In this document: piece by piece, positions 43,669 to 53,405 of the stretch
How the letters are laid out: every line of letters begins with the position of its first letter
How positions within the stretch are numbered: the stretch's first letter is position 1
Assembly: GCF_014352935.1 (NCBI RefSeq)
Contig: NZ_CP060694.1
Coordinates: 1,798,001 to 1,862,000 of the forward strand
Direction of reading: 5' to 3'
DNA length: 64,000 nucleotides
From: Aliarcobacter cryaerophilus
GTDB lineage: Bacteria; Campylobacterota; Campylobacteria; Campylobacterales; Arcobacteraceae
Notes under the pieces: generated by a model
What the model saw: only the letters and a program-made list of their open reading frames with translations
What the model was told of the DNA's origin: nothing
Database searches by the model: none
Translations under genes and position numbers: made by a program

Positions 43669-44439
43669 ATGAATAAAGATATAAAAACAAAAATAGATGT
43701 TAAAAATCTAAATCTTTTTTATGGCTCAAATCAAGCTTTGTTTGATATAGATGTTAATTTATATCAAAATAAAATTACAGCATTAATTGGACCATCAGGT
43801 TGTGGAAAATCTACATTTTTAAGATGTATAAATAGAATGAATGATTTAATTCCTATTGTTAAAATTGATGGGAAAATTATAATTGATAAAAAAAATATCT
43901 ATGATAAAGATGTAGATGAAGTAAGTGTTAGAAAAAGAGTTGGAATGGTATTTCAACAACCAAATCCTTTCCCAAAATCAATTTATGATAATGTTGCTTA
44001 TGCACCTTTAAAACATGGTATGGTAAAAAAAGGAAAAGAGTGTGATGAGTTGGTTGAAACATCTTTAATAAAAGCTGGACTTTGGAATGAAGTAAAAGAT
44101 AAATTAACAACTCCTGGAACATCACTTTCAGGTGGTCAGCAACAAAGACTTTGTATAGCTAGAACAATTGCTATAAAACCAGAAATTATTTTAATGGATG
44201 AACCAACTTCAGCACTAGATCCAATTTCTACAGAAAAAATTGAAGCACTTATGCTTGAGTTAAAACAAGATTATACAATAATTACGGTAACTCATAATAT
44301 GCAACAAGCAGCACGAGTTGCTGATTATACAGCATTTTTCCACTTAGGAAAACTAATAGAGTATGATGTAACAGAGACTATCTTTGTTAATCCAACAAAT
44401 AAAAAAACAGAAGATTATATTACAGGGAGATTTGGATAA
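43669..44439 (+). CDS. pstB: phosphate ABC transporter ATPase
   Basis: 256 residues. Walker [10 protein letters not shown] (41-49), signature [15 protein letters not shown] and Walker [15 protein letters not shown], then the H-loop [20 protein letters not shown] and FLGEL-like FHLGKLIEY are PstB-typical. Energises PstCA. AAAGGAAA ribosome site; its stop overlaps the phoU start by one base (TAATG). Confidence 0.97.
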   Translation: MNKDIKTKIDVKNLNLFYGSNQALFDIDVNLYQNKITALIGPSGCGKSTFLRCINRMNDLIPIVKIDGKIIIDKKNIYDKDVDEVSVRKRVGMVFQQPNPFPKSIYDNVAYAPLKHGMVKKGKECDELVETSLIKAGLWNEVKDKLTTPGTSLSGGQQQRLCIARTIAIKPEIILMDEPTSALDPISTEKIEALMLELKQDYTIITVTHNMQQAARVADYTAFFHLGKLIEYDVTETIFVNPTNKKTEDYITGRFG

Positions 44440-45107
44440 TGTTAAAACCATATGAAGAGAAATTAAAACTTATAAAAAGTGAAGTAGAAAAACTAGGATT
44501 AGATATTGTTGAGGCTTTAGAGGTTTGTTTAAAAGCTTTAAATGAGAGAAAAATAGAGAATCTAAAAAATGTTGAAGTTAGTGAAAAAAAATTTCTAGTA
44601 AAATCAAATGAGATTGATAATCTTATAATTACAACTTTAGCTTTATATACTCCAGAAGCAAGAGATTTAAGAAGAATGGTTGCATTTTTAAAAATCACAA
44701 ATGAGATAGTAAGAACAGCGGCAAACACAAAAGATTTTGCAAAAATGTTTAGAAGATCTTATAGTGAAGAGTTGAATACAAATACTATTTTGGAGTACAC
44801 AATACCACTTCTAAAATCAGCTTTATTATCTACAAAAACTGCAATTTCAATAATAGATGAACAAGAACACTCTAAAGTTGAAGAGAAATACCAAAGAGTT
44901 ATTGTTGAAGAGAGTAAAACAGATGATTTATACTTGATGATAGAGAAAAATATTTTAAAACTAATAACTCAAAAACTTGACCTTTCAAAAGAGTATTTTG
45001 ACCTTTTAAGTAGTCTAAGAAGATTAGAAAAAATTGCAGATAGATCAGTTTCAATAGCTAGTTTACTACAATTTGCAAAATTAGGAGGAGATATAGTTCA
45101 ATCATAA
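44439..45107 (+). CDS. phoU: phosphate signalling protein PhoU
   Basis: 222 residues, all-helical with two PhoU repeats; DNLIITTLALYTPEARDLRRM is the conserved metal-binding stretch and RRLEKIADRSVSIA its second copy. PhoU links PstB to the PhoR kinase and keeps the regulon off in high phosphate. Its place between pstB and the two-component genes fits. Confidence 0.93.
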   Translation: MLKPYEEKLKLIKSEVEKLGLDIVEALEVCLKALNERKIENLKNVEVSEKKFLVKSNEIDNLIITTLALYTPEARDLRRMVAFLKITNEIVRTAANTKDFAKMFRRSYSEELNTNTILEYTIPLLKSALLSTKTAISIIDEQEHSKVEEKYQRVIVEESKTDDLYLMIEKNILKLITQKLDLSKEYFDLLSSLRRLEKIADRSVSIASLLQFAKLGGDIVQS

Positions 45108-45131
45108 AACTCTTTATGATATACTTTTTAC

Positions 45132-45539
45132 ATGAAAAAAGCTATAAATAAAATATCGAACTACTTTAGTTCAAACTTCGAAGTTTTGGTTGCTACTGTT
45201 ATATTTTTAACTGTTCTTCTAGCTGGAAATGACTTCTATAGTGCAATTATCCTAATGCTTGAATTCATTGTGATTATGGAAGTTGTAAAAATGATTTCTG
45301 ATTTTATTAGAAAAGAGACATTAAGACTTAGATATGTTCTTGATATTTTTATAATCTTTTTAATCAGAGAAGTTATTATTCTTTCAGCCAATAAGAATAA
45401 AGATTATTTTGATATTGTATTTTTATTGTTTGTTATTTTTATATTTTTTATTTTTAGAATATTGTCTATTAAATTCTCTCCATTTGGAAAAGATGAAAAT
45501 AAAAAAATAGATGAAATTAAAGATGATGAAATAAAGTGA
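45132..45539 (+). CDS. PsiE-family membrane protein
   Basis: 135 residues, four likely membrane segments and a charged C-terminal tail. LRYVLDIFIIFLIREVIILS resembles the PsiE block with Arg-Tyr, Asp and Arg-Glu in the membrane. PsiE of Escherichia coli is phosphate-starvation-induced and of unknown function; the location between phoU and the PhoBR-type genes supports the match. No Shine-Dalgarno sequence; TATACT ends 6 bases before the ATG, so a leaderless start is possible in addition to read-through. Confidence 0.75.
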   Translation: MKKAINKISNYFSSNFEVLVATVIFLTVLLAGNDFYSAIILMLEFIVIMEVVKMISDFIRKETLRLRYVLDIFIIFLIREVIILSANKNKDYFDIVFLLFVIFIFFIFRILSIKFSPFGKDENKKIDEIKDDEIK

Positions 45540-45543
45540 AATA

Positions 45544-46227
45544 ATGATTGAAGGTAAAAATAGATTAATTTTAATAATAGAAGATGAAGAAGATATTCTA
45601 GAACTTCTTGAGTATACTTTACAAAAAGAGGGATATGAAACTATTGGATTTTTAAATGCAAATGAAAATGTAAAAAAAGTTTTAGATGAAGAGAAGATTG
45701 ATTTAATTCTAATGGATAGAAATCTACCAAATATAGAAGGTACCTCTTTTATAAAAGATTTAAGATCAAATGGTTACCAAAATCCTGTTATTTATGTTAC
45801 TGCAAAAGATAAATCTGAAGATATTTTAGATGGATTTGAAGCACATGCAGATGACTATATTACAAAACCATTTAATATTCAAGAGCTAATAGCCAGAGTT
45901 AAATCTGTAATAAAAAGATCTTCAAATGATATTGAAGTTTTAAAAGTAAGAGATATAGTTTATAACTTTTCAAGTAAAACATTCTCTATCGAAGAGAAAG
46001 ATATTGAGCTAACTTCTCTTGAAACTACTCTTCTTTTAGAGTTTATAAAAAATAAAAATATTCTTCTTTCTAGAGAGTATTTATTAGAAAAAGTATGGCA
46101 AGACTCTTTTGATAAACAAGAAAAAACAGTAAATGTTGCTATAAAAAGATTGAAAGATAAGATAGATCCCAATTCAAAGAAAAATTATATAAAGTCAGTT
46201 AGAGGAGAGGGTTATATTTTTTGTTAA
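45544..46227 (+). CDS. phoB: PhoB-type response regulator
   Basis: 227 residues. Receiver domain with IIEDEEDILELLEYTL, phospho-acceptor Asp58 (LILMDRNLP), Thr in YVTAKDK and Lys108 (YITKPF). The C-terminal winged helix of the OmpR/PhoB family ends in KTVNVAIKRLKDKI and KSVRGEGYIF. Its place in the pst cluster suggests it binds the Pho boxes before pstS and pstC. It is not the OmpR-type ortholog name-proven by sequence search, so the symbol is a functional call. Confidence 0.88.
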   Translation: MIEGKNRLILIIEDEEDILELLEYTLQKEGYETIGFLNANENVKKVLDEEKIDLILMDRNLPNIEGTSFIKDLRSNGYQNPVIYVTAKDKSEDILDGFEAHADDYITKPFNIQELIARVKSVIKRSSNDIEVLKVRDIVYNFSSKTFSIEEKDIELTSLETTLLLEFIKNKNILLSREYLLEKVWQDSFDKQEKTVNVAIKRLKDKIDPNSKKNYIKSVRGEGYIFC

Positions 46228-47606
46228 AAATTCATCAACTTTTTTTACGAACTTATCTTGCAATATTTGTTGCAATTTTAATAACTGTTACTCTATCAAC
46301 TTATTTTTGGGCAAAAAATCTCTACTTAAATCAAGTTGAAAAAAACTTAATTCAAAATATAGATATATTATCCGTAATTTTAGAAGATACAAAAGATATA
46401 AATAGTATTAAAGATATTATTAAAGATTTAAGTAAAAAACTAAACCTAAGGATTTCAATTATAAATGAAAATGGTGAAGTAGTAGCAGAGAGTCACAAAA
46501 ATATTGAAGATATAAAAAATCACTCAAATAGAGTTGAGATTATTGAAGCAAAAAATATAGGTCTTGGAAAAGATACAAGACTATCTGAAACTCTAAATAA
46601 AGATTTAATATATATTGCAAAAAAAGTATCTTTTAATGAAGAGATTTATTACTTAAGAATGGCTGATTATACAAATAAAATTACTGATAATTTCAAAAAA
46701 CTAACTTTTGAAATTTTTATTTATATCTCTTTTTTCTTAATAATTGCATTTATTTCAACTTACTTTATAAGTATCAAAATACAAAGGGAAACTGACTCAA
46801 TATTATACTTTTTAAAAGAGATAACAAATAAGAAGAAACCAATATTTTTACAATCAAATTATACTTTTGAATTTTATAAAATAGCAAAACTTTTAAACAA
46901 AGTTGCAAAAAAAATATCAAAAAAAGATGAAATAAAAGCAAAACATACTGCAAAATTAACTTTAGCAAATAGACAAAAAGATGACATTATCTCTGCTATT
47001 TCTCATGAATTTAAAAATCCAATAGCAATAATTTCAGGATATAGTCAAACTTTAATTGAAGATGAAAATTTATCGCCGACTTTAAAAATAAAGTTTTTAA
47101 ATAAAATATTATCTAACTCAAATAAAATGTCACAAATAGTTGATAAACTAAGACTTACTTTGAAGCTTCAAGATAACAATCATAAACTAATCTTAAACAA
47201 AGTTTCTATTAAAAAAATAGTAGAAAACTCTATTAGTGATTTAAAAATAAAGTATAAAAATAGAGAAATCAAAGTTTTAGGAGTCGATAAAGAGATAAAT
47301 GCTGATGAGATATTAATAGGAATTGCTATTTCAAATCTTATAGAAAATGCCTTAAAATATTCACAAGAAGATGTAATTATAGAGATAAATGAAAATTCGA
47401 TATCCATTAGAGATAAAGGAATCGGGATTTCTCAAGAAAATTTGGAAAATATTTTTAAAAAATATTATAGAGCAACTAGTAATAACTGGAACAACTCGCT
47501 AGGTTTAGGACTTTTTATAGTTAAATCTATTTTGAATGTTCACAATTTTAAATTAGAAATTGACTCAAAAATTGGAAATGGATCAACTTTTAAAATATAT
47601 TATTAA
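46221..47606 (+). CDS. phoR: PhoR-type sensor histidine kinase
   Basis: 461 residues. Two membrane segments (about 10-30 and 163-185) enclose a periplasmic sensor part, unlike the small-loop PhoR of Escherichia coli and more like PhoS of Campylobacter. HisKA motif AISHEFKNPIAIISGYSQTL, then the ATPase boxes NLIENALKYS, IRDKGIGIS and LGLGLFIVKSIL. TTG start overlaps the response-regulator stop by 7 bases. Confidence 0.88.
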   Translation: MLKIHQLFLRTYLAIFVAILITVTLSTYFWAKNLYLNQVEKNLIQNIDILSVILEDTKDINSIKDIIKDLSKKLNLRISIINENGEVVAESHKNIEDIKNHSNRVEIIEAKNIGLGKDTRLSETLNKDLIYIAKKVSFNEEIYYLRMADYTNKITDNFKKLTFEIFIYISFFLIIAFISTYFISIKIQRETDSILYFLKEITNKKKPIFLQSNYTFEFYKIAKLLNKVAKKISKKDEIKAKHTAKLTLANRQKDDIISAISHEFKNPIAIISGYSQTLIEDENLSPTLKIKFLNKILSNSNKMSQIVDKLRLTLKLQDNNHKLILNKVSIKKIVENSISDLKIKYKNREIKVLGVDKEINADEILIGIAISNLIENALKYSQEDVIIEINENSISIRDKGIGISQENLENIFKKYYRATSNNWNNSLGLGLFIVKSILNVHNFKLEIDSKIGNGSTFKIYY

Positions 47607-47681
47607 TTTATACTTAATTTAAGCAAAAATTTAGGATAACTTAAATATTATTCGACCCTAATATTGAAAGGGAGTTAATAA
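47607..47681 (+). promoter_or_regulatory. rplM leader region
   Basis: 75 bases between the kinase gene and rplM. I see a possible short stem CCCT/AGGG (within 47655-47672) next to the ribosome site AAAGGGAG, but no convincing -10 consensus. L13 in Escherichia coli regulates its own leader. Confidence 0.25.
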
Positions 47682-48101
47682 ATGAAATTTACTCAAATGG
47701 CGAAAGCCAACGAAATCGAAAGATCTTGGGTTGTAGTAGATGCTGAAGGTAAAGTATTCGGAAGAATTATTACTGAAGTTGCTACAATTTTAAGAGGTAA
47801 AAATAAACCTTGTTTTACACCAAACGTTGATTGTGGTGATTACGTAGTTATAATCAATGCAAGTAAAGCTAAATTTACTGGTGCTAAATTAGAAGTTAAA
47901 AATTACTATACACACTCAGGTTATTTTGGAAGTACAAAAACTCACAAAATGTCAGATATGATTGAAAAAAACCCTGAAAAACTGTTTAAATTAGCAACTA
48001 GAGGTATGCTTCCAAAAACTACTCTTGGTAAAGCTATGTTAAAAAAATTAAAAGTATATGCAGGAAGTGAACACCCTCATACTGCTCAAATTAAAGGATA
48101 A
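47682..48101 (+). CDS. rplM: 50S ribosomal protein L13
   Basis: 139 residues. Family blocks: [41 protein letters not shown] and [20 protein letters not shown]. Followed after 5 bases by rpsI, the standard rplM-rpsI operon. AAAGGGAG ribosome site. Confidence 0.97.
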   Translation: MKFTQMAKANEIERSWVVVDAEGKVFGRIITEVATILRGKNKPCFTPNVDCGDYVVIINASKAKFTGAKLEVKNYYTHSGYFGSTKTHKMSDMIEKNPEKLFKLATRGMLPKTTLGKAMLKKLKVYAGSEHPHTAQIKG

Positions 48102-48106
48102 TAGTA

Positions 48107-48496
48107 ATGGCAAAAGTATATGCAACTGGAAGAAGAAAAACAGCAATAGCTAAAGTTTGGTTAGAAAATGGAAATGGTCAACTAACTATAAATGGACAAT
48201 CTTTAGATCAATGGCTTGGTGGTCATGATTCAATCAAAAAAAGAGTAATGCAACCATTACATGTTGCAAAACAAGAATCAAGTGTAAATATCATTGTAAA
48301 AACTCTAGGTGGTGGATATTCAGCTCAAGCTGATGCTGCTAGACATGGAATTTCAAGAGCTTTAGTTGCTTATGATGAGCAATTTAGAACTATTTTAAAA
48401 CCTCATGGATTACTTACAAGAGATGCTAGATCTGTTGAGAGAAAAAAATACGGAAAGAAAAAAGCAAGAAAATCTTCTCAATTCTCAAAAAGATAA
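48107..48496 (+). CDS. rpsI: 30S ribosomal protein S9
   Basis: 129 residues. Starts [19 protein letters not shown], contains [20 protein letters not shown], and ends in the basic tail [17 protein letters not shown] whose final Lys-Arg reaches the ribosomal P site. Confidence 0.97.
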   Translation: MAKVYATGRRKTAIAKVWLENGNGQLTINGQSLDQWLGGHDSIKKRVMQPLHVAKQESSVNIIVKTLGGGYSAQADAARHGISRALVAYDEQFRTILKPHGLLTRDARSVERKKYGKKKARKSSQFSKR

Positions 48497-48516
48497 TTGG
48501 TATTTTTTTACTTTTC

Positions 48517-48547
48517 AAAGGAAGCGATTTTATCGCTTCCTTTTTTT
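48517..48547. terminator. bidirectional terminator after rpsI
   Basis: AAAGGAAGCGAT / ATCGCTTCCTTT, loop TTT, then seven T on the plus strand; T-rich on the minus strand for tenA. Confidence 0.85.
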
Positions 48548-48559
48548 ATGCCAAATATT

Positions 48560-49237
48560 TTAGCTTTTTATATAACTCATCTGCTTATTATAAGCCATAT
48601 CCCAAAACATATATTCAAATTCAACACTTGAGATAAAAATATCTTCAATAACTTTTTTCTCAGCTTCAGTTTTATTTGCTACAAGCTCATCAAGTGCATC
48701 ATAAAACCACTCAAACGACTCTTCAAACTCTGCTCCTGAGTAAGTCTCTATCCAAGATTTATAGAAGTTATTTTCAAGAGTATCTTTATATTGCTCTTTT
48801 AATCTTTTACCATAATCACAATATGTCCAAGCGCAAGGAAATACAGTTGCTAAAGTTTGCGCTAAATCACCTTTTAGAGCAGTTGCAAGCATATTTGCAG
48901 TATAAGTTCTATTAAACAAACTAGCTCTTACATTTTGAACCTCTTCATCACTAATACCAAACTCTTTCATGTATAAATGGTGAAGTTTCATCTCATCAAC
49001 TAAAGTTGCCTTTGTAATAGCACTTAAGTTACTTAACATCTTCTCATCATCTGCTTTTGTCAAAGCCATTGCGAAAACTTTTGCATACTCTAATAAATAT
49101 AGATAATCTTGTAGTAAATAAAATTTAAACTTATCTTTTGATAAAGTTCCAGCTCCTAACTCTTGTACAAATGGATGATTATAACCATCTTCCCAAACTT
49201 TTATAGCTTTTTGTTTTAAACTTCTAGAAAATGACAT
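48560..49237 (-). CDS. tenA: TenA-family thiaminase II / aminopyrimidine aminohydrolase
   Basis: Salvages thiamine breakdown products to the HMP pyrimidine. 225 residues, all-helical. Active-site Cys in VFPCAWTYCDYG; HPFVQELGAGTLSKDKFKFY and QDYLYLLEYAKVFA are typical. It lies 15 bases after thiM, so the two may salvage the pyrimidine and thiazole halves together. No TPP riboswitch precedes the pair. Ribosome site AAAGGAAT. Confidence 0.92.
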   Translation of the reverse strand: MSFSRSLKQKAIKVWEDGYNHPFVQELGAGTLSKDKFKFYLLQDYLYLLEYAKVFAMALTKADDEKMLSNLSAITKATLVDEMKLHHLYMKEFGISDEEVQNVRASLFNRTYTANMLATALKGDLAQTLATVFPCAWTYCDYGKRLKEQYKDTLENNFYKSWIETYSGAEFEESFEWFYDALDELVANKTEAEKKVIEDIFISSVEFEYMFWDMAYNKQMSYIKS

Positions 49238-49252
49238 TTTATTCCTTTATAA

Positions 49253-50074
49253 TTATTTTATCTCTTGAAAATTTGCTTTTTTTATTAATATATCTTTATT
49301 AAAATTACTTATTGCATTAAATAACTCTTTATGAAAAGTTCCAAGTCCTTTATTATTACTATTTTCATAAGCTATTTCACCTGCAATTCCCATTGTAATT
49401 ACTCCTAAAACTGTAGCTTCAAATATTTTATCATTTGAGGCTCCACAATAACTAGCAACTAAAGAGCTACACATACAACCTGTTCCTGTAATATATGGCA
49501 AAAGATAGTTACCATTTTTAATAGTAACAACTCTTTTACCATCAGATATAACATCAGTTTCTCCAGTAATTGCCACAACTAAACTTAACTTATTTGCTAA
49601 CTCTTTTGCTATATTTAGTGTGTTATCAATTGATTCCAAATCTTCTTTAGAAGCATCAGCACCTTTTGTGTTTGAGCTTAAATTTAATATAGACTTTATT
49701 TCAGAAATATTTCCTCTAATAGAAGATATTTTGTATGTTTCAAGTAACTCATTTATAAAATCTTTTCTAAACTTTGACGCACCTACACCAACTGGATCCA
49801 AAATAACTGGAACATTTAATTCATTTGCTTTTTTTACAGCTTTTAGTATAGAGTTTTTTACATTTTTATTTAATGTTCCAATATTTATTAAAAGAGCTGA
49901 AGCAATATTCACAAACTCTTCAACTTCTGCTTCATAATCTGCCATAGCAGGACTTGCACCAATTGCTAAAGTTACATTTGCACAATCATTTACTGTAACA
50001 TAGTTTGTAATGTGATGAATTAATGGGTTATGTTTTTTTGTATTATTTACAATATCAATTAAATTATCTATCAA
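49253..50074 (-). CDS. thiM: hydroxyethylthiazole kinase
   Basis: Phosphorylates the thiazole alcohol for thiamine salvage. 273 residues. PLIHHITNYVTVNDCANVTLAIGASPAM is the family start (only parts quoted as motif: HHITNYVT, NVTLAIGASPAMA), followed by PVILDPVGVGAS, ISSIRGNISE and TGTGCMCSSLVA with the catalytic Cys. TTG start with AAGG upstream. Confidence 0.93.
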   Translation of the reverse strand: MIDNLIDIVNNTKKHNPLIHHITNYVTVNDCANVTLAIGASPAMADYEAEVEEFVNIASALLINIGTLNKNVKNSILKAVKKANELNVPVILDPVGVGASKFRKDFINELLETYKISSIRGNISEIKSILNLSSNTKGADASKEDLESIDNTLNIAKELANKLSLVVAITGETDVISDGKRVVTIKNGNYLLPYITGTGCMCSSLVASYCGASNDKIFEATVLGVITMGIAGEIAYENSNNKGLGTFHKELFNAISNFNKDILIKKANFQEIK

Positions 50075-50175
50075 AGTAATGCCTTAAAATATATTAATAA
50101 AGTAGCAATTCTATCACAAAGAAAAATGAAAAGCTAATTTATAATACTTTTTATAAAAAAACTATACAATACGCA

Positions 50176-51687
50176 ATGAAATTTTTAATAACTTCTTTAA
50201 TATTTTGTACTCTTTTTGTTAATATGCAAGCAAGTACACTAAACTTATCTATGAGTTCAAGTCCAAGTAGATTAAATCCTATTTTAGCAAATGATAGTGC
50301 AAGTGGTGAAATATCTGATTGGCTTTTTAATGGTCTTTTTAAATATGATAAAGATGGAAATATAACAACTGAAATAGCATCTTCATACACTTTTGAAACA
50401 CCAACAAAACTTATAGTTAAACTAAAAGATAATGTTTTATGGCATGACAAAGAAAAATTATCTTCAAAAGATGTAGTTTTTACTTATGAACAAATAATAA
50501 GTCCAACTGTTTTTAACTCTATAAAATCAAATTTTAGTGAAGTTGCTAGTGTAAAAGCTCTTGATGATTTAACTCTTGAAATAATCTATAAAAAACCATA
50601 TTTTAAAGCCTTAGAAATTTGGATGGTTGGTCTTTTACCATACCATATATTAAAAGATGAAAAAAATCTTATGACAAGTAGCTTTAATAAAAATCCAATA
50701 GGTACAGGCTCTTATAAATTAAAAGAGTTTAAAACTGGACAAGATATAGAACTTATTGCAAATGATGATTTTTTTGAAGGTCGTCCTAAAATTGATAGGA
50801 TTTTATATAAATTTTTACCAGACCCCAATACATCTTTTTTGTATCTTAAACAGAACAAACTTGATATTGGAAGCCTTACTGCTATGCAAGTATCAAGACA
50901 GTTAGATAGTAGCTTTAAAAATAATTTTGAAATTTTAAATAGACCTAGTTTTGGATTTACATATTTAGGATTTAATTTAGAAAATCCCAAATTTAAAGAT
51001 ATTAAAGTAAGACAAGCTTTATCATTTGCTATAAATCGACAAGAGCTAGTTGATATTTTGTTTTTTGGATATGGAGAGGTTTGCAATGGACCATTTATGC
51101 CAAACTCTTTTGCCTACAATGATGATGTAAAACCAATAAAACAAGATTTATTAAAAGCAAAAGCTTTGTTAAAAGAGGCTGGATATGATGAAAAAAAACC
51201 TTTAGTTTTTGAAGTGGTTACTAATACAGGAAATGATATAAGAGTAAACACTGCACAAATCCTGCAATATCAACTCTCAAAAATTGGTGTCCATATGAAA
51301 ATAAGAGTTATGGAGTGGCAAGCATTTTTAAATACAGTTGTTCATCCACGAAAATTTGAAACTGTACTTTTAGGATGGTCTTTAGCTTTGATGCCAGATG
51401 CTTATCCTTTGTGGCATAGCAAAAGTGCAAAACTAGGTGGATTTAACCTAGTAAATTACAAAAATGAAAAGGTTGATGAATTAATAGAAAAAGGAAGTGG
51501 AACTATAAATAAAGATGAACTTGGTGCAATTTATAAAGAGATTTTTAAAATTGTTGCCAATGATTTACCATATCTATTTTTGTATATTCCAGATGGAATA
51601 ACTGCTATAAATAAAAAAATAGAAAATATTGATCCAGCATTTATAGGTATTATGCACAATCAAAAAGATTGGGAAATAAAAGAGTAA
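50176..51687 (+). CDS. peptide/nickel-type ABC transporter substrate-binding protein
   Basis: 503 residues, SBP family 5. Signal peptide ending near NMQAS. Family marks: SMSSSPSRLNPILAND, LFNGLFKYDKDGN, LKDNVLWHDKEKLSSKDVVF and VRQALSFAINRQELVDILF. It begins an operon with a HAD phosphatase and an AbrB-type protein rather than permeases, so it must dock with a transporter encoded elsewhere, for example the orphan permease at 28941. No Shine-Dalgarno sequence; TACAAT lies 5 bases before the ATG. Confidence 0.9.
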   Translation: MKFLITSLIFCTLFVNMQASTLNLSMSSSPSRLNPILANDSASGEISDWLFNGLFKYDKDGNITTEIASSYTFETPTKLIVKLKDNVLWHDKEKLSSKDVVFTYEQIISPTVFNSIKSNFSEVASVKALDDLTLEIIYKKPYFKALEIWMVGLLPYHILKDEKNLMTSSFNKNPIGTGSYKLKEFKTGQDIELIANDDFFEGRPKIDRILYKFLPDPNTSFLYLKQNKLDIGSLTAMQVSRQLDSSFKNNFEILNRPSFGFTYLGFNLENPKFKDIKVRQALSFAINRQELVDILFFGYGEVCNGPFMPNSFAYNDDVKPIKQDLLKAKALLKEAGYDEKKPLVFEVVTNTGNDIRVNTAQILQYQLSKIGVHMKIRVMEWQAFLNTVVHPRKFETVLLGWSLALMPDAYPLWHSKSAKLGGFNLVNYKNEKVDELIEKGSGTINKDELGAIYKEIFKIVANDLPYLFLYIPDGITAINKKIENIDPAFIGIMHNQKDWEIKE

Positions 51688-51698
51688 GGAAGATTTTT

Positions 51699-52355
51699 AT
51701 GAGCAAAAAAGATAAAATTATTTTGTTTGATTTAGATGGAACACTGATTGATTCAACAGATGCAATAACTGATACATTTTTACATGCTTTTTCAAAACAT
51801 AATTTTGATTTTAAAGGAACTATTGAAGATATAAAGATTCAAATTGGATATCCACTTGATATTATGTTTGAAAATTTGGGTGTAGATAGAAAAATAGTTT
51901 GGGATTTCGTAGATAGTTATAAAATGCGATATAAAGATATTTCAGTTGCACAAACACTACTTTTGGAAAATGCTTTTGAAGCAGTTACTCTAGCTTCAAA
52001 ATTTGCAAGGCTTGGAGTGGTTACTACAAAAACAAGAATCTATTCAACTCCAATATTAGAAAACTTTGATATTTTAAAACATTTTGAAGTAATAATTGGA
52101 AGAGAAGATGTAGAAAACCCAAAACCTCACAAAGAGCCAATTTTAAAGGCTTTAGATGCTTTTGAATATGATGATAAAAAACATCAAGCATTTATGGTAG
52201 GAGATACAAAACTTGATTTAATCTCTGCTTCAAATGCCTCTATAAACTCTGTTGGAGTATTATGTGGTTACTCAAATGAAGAAGAACTTTTAAAATATAC
52301 TAATATTGTAAAAAAAGACTCTTTAGAAGCTGTAAAACATATTTCACTACTTTAA
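51699..52355 (+). CDS. HAD-family hydrolase, phosphoglycolate phosphatase-like
   Basis: 218 residues from ATG 51699, which has AAGGAAG 7 bases upstream; an upstream in-frame TTG at 51669 lies inside the previous gene and is less likely. Motif I ILFDLDGTLIDSTD, a helical cap with CbbY/Gph layout, motif III ENPKPHKEPILKAL and motif IV VGDTKLDLISASNAS. Such enzymes remove phosphate from 2-phosphoglycolate or other small metabolites. The next gene starts directly after its stop. Confidence 0.88.
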   Translation: MSKKDKIILFDLDGTLIDSTDAITDTFLHAFSKHNFDFKGTIEDIKIQIGYPLDIMFENLGVDRKIVWDFVDSYKMRYKDISVAQTLLLENAFEAVTLASKFARLGVVTTKTRIYSTPILENFDILKHFEVIIGREDVENPKPHKEPILKALDAFEYDDKKHQAFMVGDTKLDLISASNASINSVGVLCGYSNEEELLKYTNIVKKDSLEAVKHISLL

Positions 52356-53390
52356 ATGATAAAAAATATTTTTCAAATGCTACTAGCTTTGTTGGTAGCT
52401 TTTTGTGGTTCACTTATTTTTATATATTTGCATCTTCCACTTCCTTGGCTTTTAGGAAGTATTTTTGCTACAAGTATATTAATAAGATTTCAAAAAATTC
52501 CAATACAAAGCCCAAAATTATTTTCAGCACCTGCTAGAATATTAATTGGTCTAGCAATTGGAAGTGCTTTTACTCCAGCAATTTTAAACTATATTCCACA
52601 ATACACTATTAGTTTGCTTTTGGTTGTTCCATTTACTATTTTGGTTATATTTTCTGGAACATACTATTACTATAAAGTTTTAAAATATGATTTAAAAACC
52701 TCTTATTTAGGCTCAATGCCAGGTGGTGTTATTGAGATGGTTATAATTGGACAAGAGTTAAAAGCAAATACAGCAAAGATAACTTTAATGCAAAGTTCAA
52801 GACTCTTTTTTGTAGTTGTATCTTTGCCTTTTATTATTCAATATATTTTTCAAATAGACATTCGTGGTAACCAGCTTTTAACAACACCAATAAAAGATAT
52901 AGATATGTTTGAGTTCTTATATATCTATGTTTTAGCAGTTTTTGCAGCACTGTTTGCAAAAAAGATAAAACTAACAGCTGCATATTTGATTGGTCCTATG
53001 ATTATAAGTATTATTTTATATTCAGGCGGATTTGTAACTACACATATACCAGATGAGTTACTTAAATTTATTCAAGTTGTTTTTGGCTCAATCATAGGTT
53101 TTACATTTAAAAATGTTGATTTAAAAACTATTTTTAACACTTTAGTTGCTACTTTGGGACATTTTGTTATTTTAATAATCTTGTGTGGAGTTTTTATTTT
53201 TATTATTCACCACTTTTTTGGTTTTACTACTTTAGATATATTACTTGCTTTTGGACCTGGTGGTCAAACTGAGATAAATTTAATAGCCCTTTTAGTTGGT
53301 GCAAATTTACCTTATATAACTTTGCACCATATTGTAAGACTATTTTTGGTTATGAATATTGCGCCAATTATTGCTAAAAGGTTAAGGTAA
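52356..53390 (+). CDS. AbrB-duplication family membrane protein
   Basis: 344 residues, about ten membrane segments with an internal repeat: SLPGG-like GSMPGGVIEMVII in the first half and AFGPGGQTEINLIALLVGA in the second. These are marks of the AbrB membrane family (sometimes called ammonia monooxygenase regulators), whose function is not known. Starts at the base after the HAD gene stop (TAAATG). Confidence 0.85.
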   Translation: MIKNIFQMLLALLVAFCGSLIFIYLHLPLPWLLGSIFATSILIRFQKIPIQSPKLFSAPARILIGLAIGSAFTPAILNYIPQYTISLLLVVPFTILVIFSGTYYYYKVLKYDLKTSYLGSMPGGVIEMVIIGQELKANTAKITLMQSSRLFFVVVSLPFIIQYIFQIDIRGNQLLTTPIKDIDMFEFLYIYVLAVFAALFAKKIKLTAAYLIGPMIISIILYSGGFVTTHIPDELLKFIQVVFGSIIGFTFKNVDLKTIFNTLVATLGHFVILIILCGVFIFIIHHFFGFTTLDILLAFGPGGQTEINLIALLVGANLPYITLHHIVRLFLVMNIAPIIAKRLR

Positions 53391-53405
53391 TTAATAATTT
53401 AAAAA

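Noticed and set aside
50075-50175. TPP riboswitch before thiM
   Set aside because: No CUGAGA core or second conserved block; the gap is simply AT-rich.
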